From: Prevotellaceae bacterium
GTDB lineage: Bacteria > Bacteroidota > Bacteroidia > Bacteroidales > UBA932
Direction: 5' to 3'
NCBI GenBank assembly: GCA_031275145.1
Contig: JAISPE010000009.1
Coordinates: 1-15,410 of the forward strand
DNA: 15,410 nucleotides
A program made the position numbers and the translations under genes. This document shows, one piece after another, positions 13,574-15,410 of the stretch. A model generated the notes under the pieces. The model had not been told where the DNA came from and did no database searches. It saw nothing but the letters and a program-made list of their open reading frames with translations. Position 1 is the first letter of the stretch; each line of letters opens with the position of its first letter.

Positions 13574-15379
13574 ATGCAAATACACGATACCCCCGTTTCA
13601 TCATATCAGTCTCTTGCGAAAGAACAGGAAAACGAATTGCAGATACTGAAACGCAAAATATTCAGGACAGGTACGCTCAGACTTGCGGTCGTCGCGGCAG
13701 TTTTTGCGCTTGCGTATGTTTTATGGCACGATACGGCGGCTGTTGCAAGCGTTTTGCTGTCGGGATTATTGCTTTTCCTGTTTCTGTTGAAATATCACGA
13801 CAGGCTGTATGGAAGGAAAAATTATGCGGAAACAAAGCGCCGTTATCTTCTTGACGAACTGAAAGGTCTTGAGTACGATTTTTCGGCTTTCGACGGAGCC
13901 GCTCACAGGACAGACCACAAACACCGGTTTGCTTCAGACCTCGATCTGTTCGGGGAAAATTCACTGTTTCAATCCGTAAACCGTACCGTTACATCTTTCG
14001 GGACGAACAGGCTGGCGGAGACTTTTCTCTCGCCTCTGGAGAATAAAGAACAGATACTGCGACAGCAACAGGCTGTCAGGGAACTGAATGGCAAATATGA
14101 TCTCGTTTTGCACTATATAATAAAAGGTATGCTGACGGGAAAAGACAGGCTGGATACAAAAAACTTTTCCGCCTCTTTTTCGCAAATATCATCTTTTCAT
14201 AAAAGCGGTTTCTGGAATTTATGCGTTTACGCTGTTCCGGCAATATATTTGGCGATGACTGTTTTAGCAATAATGGACATTATCCCGTCAGTGTATTTCT
14301 GGGCATTGTGGGCTGCGACATTCACTTTGAGTATAATCCCGTCGAAAAAGGTGCAGCATATAGCCGAACTGTTTGAGAAAAAAACGGATATATTGAGGAA
14401 ATATTCGGCTTTATTTAAAATTATAGAAGAAGGAAATTTTGTGTCCGCAGATTTGAACGGACTTAAATCTCCGCTGCAATCGTCCGGTATCGCCGCTTCA
14501 AAGGCAATCGACCGGCTGAAATATTATTACGACTGTCTGGGGCTGGCTTTTTCGTATCCGATTTTATTCTTTTTCAATCCCGTATTGATGTGGAATGTGA
14601 AGTATGCCGTTAAAATCGGGAAATGGATTGATGAATACGGAAACCGGATTGAATCGTGGTTTTCGACGCTGGCGAAGTTCGATTCGCTGGTTTCGCTGGC
14701 AATATTCGCTCACAATCATCCGGAATATGTATATCCGTCGATAGCGGAGCAATATACATTCGAGGCAAAAGCGCTCGGACATCCCTTACTGCACCGGGAC
14801 AAATGTGTGAAAAACGGTGTGGAAATAAATAAACGTCCTTTTTTCATGGTCGTAACGGGGGCAAATATGGCAGGGAAAAGTACGTATCTGCGAACAGTCG
14901 GTGTAAACCACACTCTTGCCTGTATAGGAGCGCCTGTCTGCGCTGTGGAAATGACTGTTTTTCCATGCAAGCTCGTTACGAATTTGCGGACTGCGGACTC
15001 TCTGAACGATAATGAATCGTACTTTTTTGCAGAACTTAAACGCTTAAAAATGATTATCGACCGTCTTCACTCCGGCGAAACCCTGCTTATCATTCTCGAC
15101 GAAATCCTCAAAGGGACAAACTCCATCGACAAGCAAAGAGGCTCGCTGGCGTTGATTAAACAGCTGATATCACTGAACAGTAACGGAATAATCGCTACCC
15201 ACGACCTTGTTCTCGGTACGCTGGAAAAGGAATTTCCCGAAAACGTAAAAAACTTCCGTTTCGAAGCCGAAATAAAAGACGATAACCTGACATTCAGCTA
15301 TAAAATACAGGAAGGCATAGCACAAAACATGAACGCTACATTCCTTATGCAAAAAATGGGAATCAATCCGGCTGAATGA
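13574..15379 (+). CDS. Membrane-anchored MutS-related ATPase
   Basis: A 601-residue MutS-family protein lacking the mismatch-recognition domain I. It has hydrophobic segments at about 36-51, 55-73, 213-234 and 238-256 (perhaps also 322-340), a reduced MutS core starting near DLFGENSLFQSVNRT (124-138), and a complete C-terminal ABC-type ATPase: Walker A GANMAGKST (429-437), signature region DSLNDNESYFFAE (475-487), Walker B LLIILDE (504-510) and switch histidine in ATHD (541-544). Similar proteins are annotated as MutS in many Bacteroidota genomes, but the membrane segments and missing N-terminal domains make classical mismatch repair unlikely; its role is unknown. AGGA (13563-13566) inside the end of purB is its likely ribosome-binding site, so it is co-translated with purB. 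Confidence 0.88.
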   Translation: MQIHDTPVSSYQSLAKEQENELQILKRKIFRTGTLRLAVVAAVFALAYVLWHDTAAVASVLLSGLLLFLFLLKYHDRLYGRKNYAETKRRYLLDELKGLEYDFSAFDGAAHRTDHKHRFASDLDLFGENSLFQSVNRTVTSFGTNRLAETFLSPLENKEQILRQQQAVRELNGKYDLVLHYIIKGMLTGKDRLDTKNFSASFSQISSFHKSGFWNLCVYAVPAIYLAMTVLAIMDIIPSVYFWALWAATFTLSIIPSKKVQHIAELFEKKTDILRKYSALFKIIEEGNFVSADLNGLKSPLQSSGIAASKAIDRLKYYYDCLGLAFSYPILFFFNPVLMWNVKYAVKIGKWIDEYGNRIESWFSTLAKFDSLVSLAIFAHNHPEYVYPSIAEQYTFEAKALGHPLLHRDKCVKNGVEINKRPFFMVVTGANMAGKSTYLRTVGVNHTLACIGAPVCAVEMTVFPCKLVTNLRTADSLNDNESYFFAELKRLKMIIDRLHSGETLLIILDEILKGTNSIDKQRGSLALIKQLISLNSNGIIATHDLVLGTLEKEFPENVKNFRFEAEIKDDNLTFSYKIQEGIAQNMNATFLMQKMGINPAE

Positions 15380-15410
15380 AGAAAGTATAACATTTCTCCG
15401 GCAAGGGCGG

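Overview
The window looks like a chromosomal segment of a member of the Bacteroidota, most likely order Bacteroidales. The signs are lineage-typical proteins (GldF, a GSCFA-domain protein, a PorE-like TPR/propeller/OmpA protein, a membrane-anchored MutS homologue) and several leaders carrying the Bacteroidota -7 promoter motif TAnnTTTG, with AT-rich leaders and mostly weak Shine-Dalgarno sequences. No tRNA, rRNA, transposase, phage gene or CRISPR array was seen.

Layout. Positions 1-203 hold the 5' part of a minus-strand DUF4375-like gene with its own promoter. Positions 440-6447 are a tightly packed minus-strand cluster, in transcription order: a PorE-like 899-residue envelope protein, a GSCFA-domain protein (14-nt overlap), meaB, gldF, and a YhbP-like flavin-fold protein (7-nt overlap with gldF). 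A second promoter motif lies in front of meaB. Positions 6448-8023 contain no recognisable large gene. They hold two small, overlapping plus-strand ORFs (54 and 41 codons, ATGA junction) behind a good promoter motif, then about 0.6 kb of mosaic repeats: direct and inverted repeats, a 24-bp perfect inverted repeat, and a nine-unit 11-bp tandem array. Positions 8024-10117 are a minus-strand pair, an SGNH/GDSL-type membrane-anchored hydrolase followed by trmD. From 10338 the strand switches: pckA with a strong intrinsic terminator, then purB and a MutS-like ATPase separated by one nucleotide, behind a nearly ideal Bacteroidota promoter.

Functionally, most of the window is core metabolism and information processing: PEP/oxaloacetate exchange (PckA), a cobalamin mutase chaperone (MeaB), purine synthesis (PurB), tRNA G37 methylation (TrmD). 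An envelope component joins a type IX secretion-like peptidoglycan-binding protein and one half of a gliding-type ABC permease. The least explained material is the 6.9-7.9 kb interval (two small ORFs plus the repeat mosaic) and the odd operon partners of gldF. I did not find convincing evidence of a wholly new multi-gene system; the small-ORF pair is the best candidate for something undescribed.
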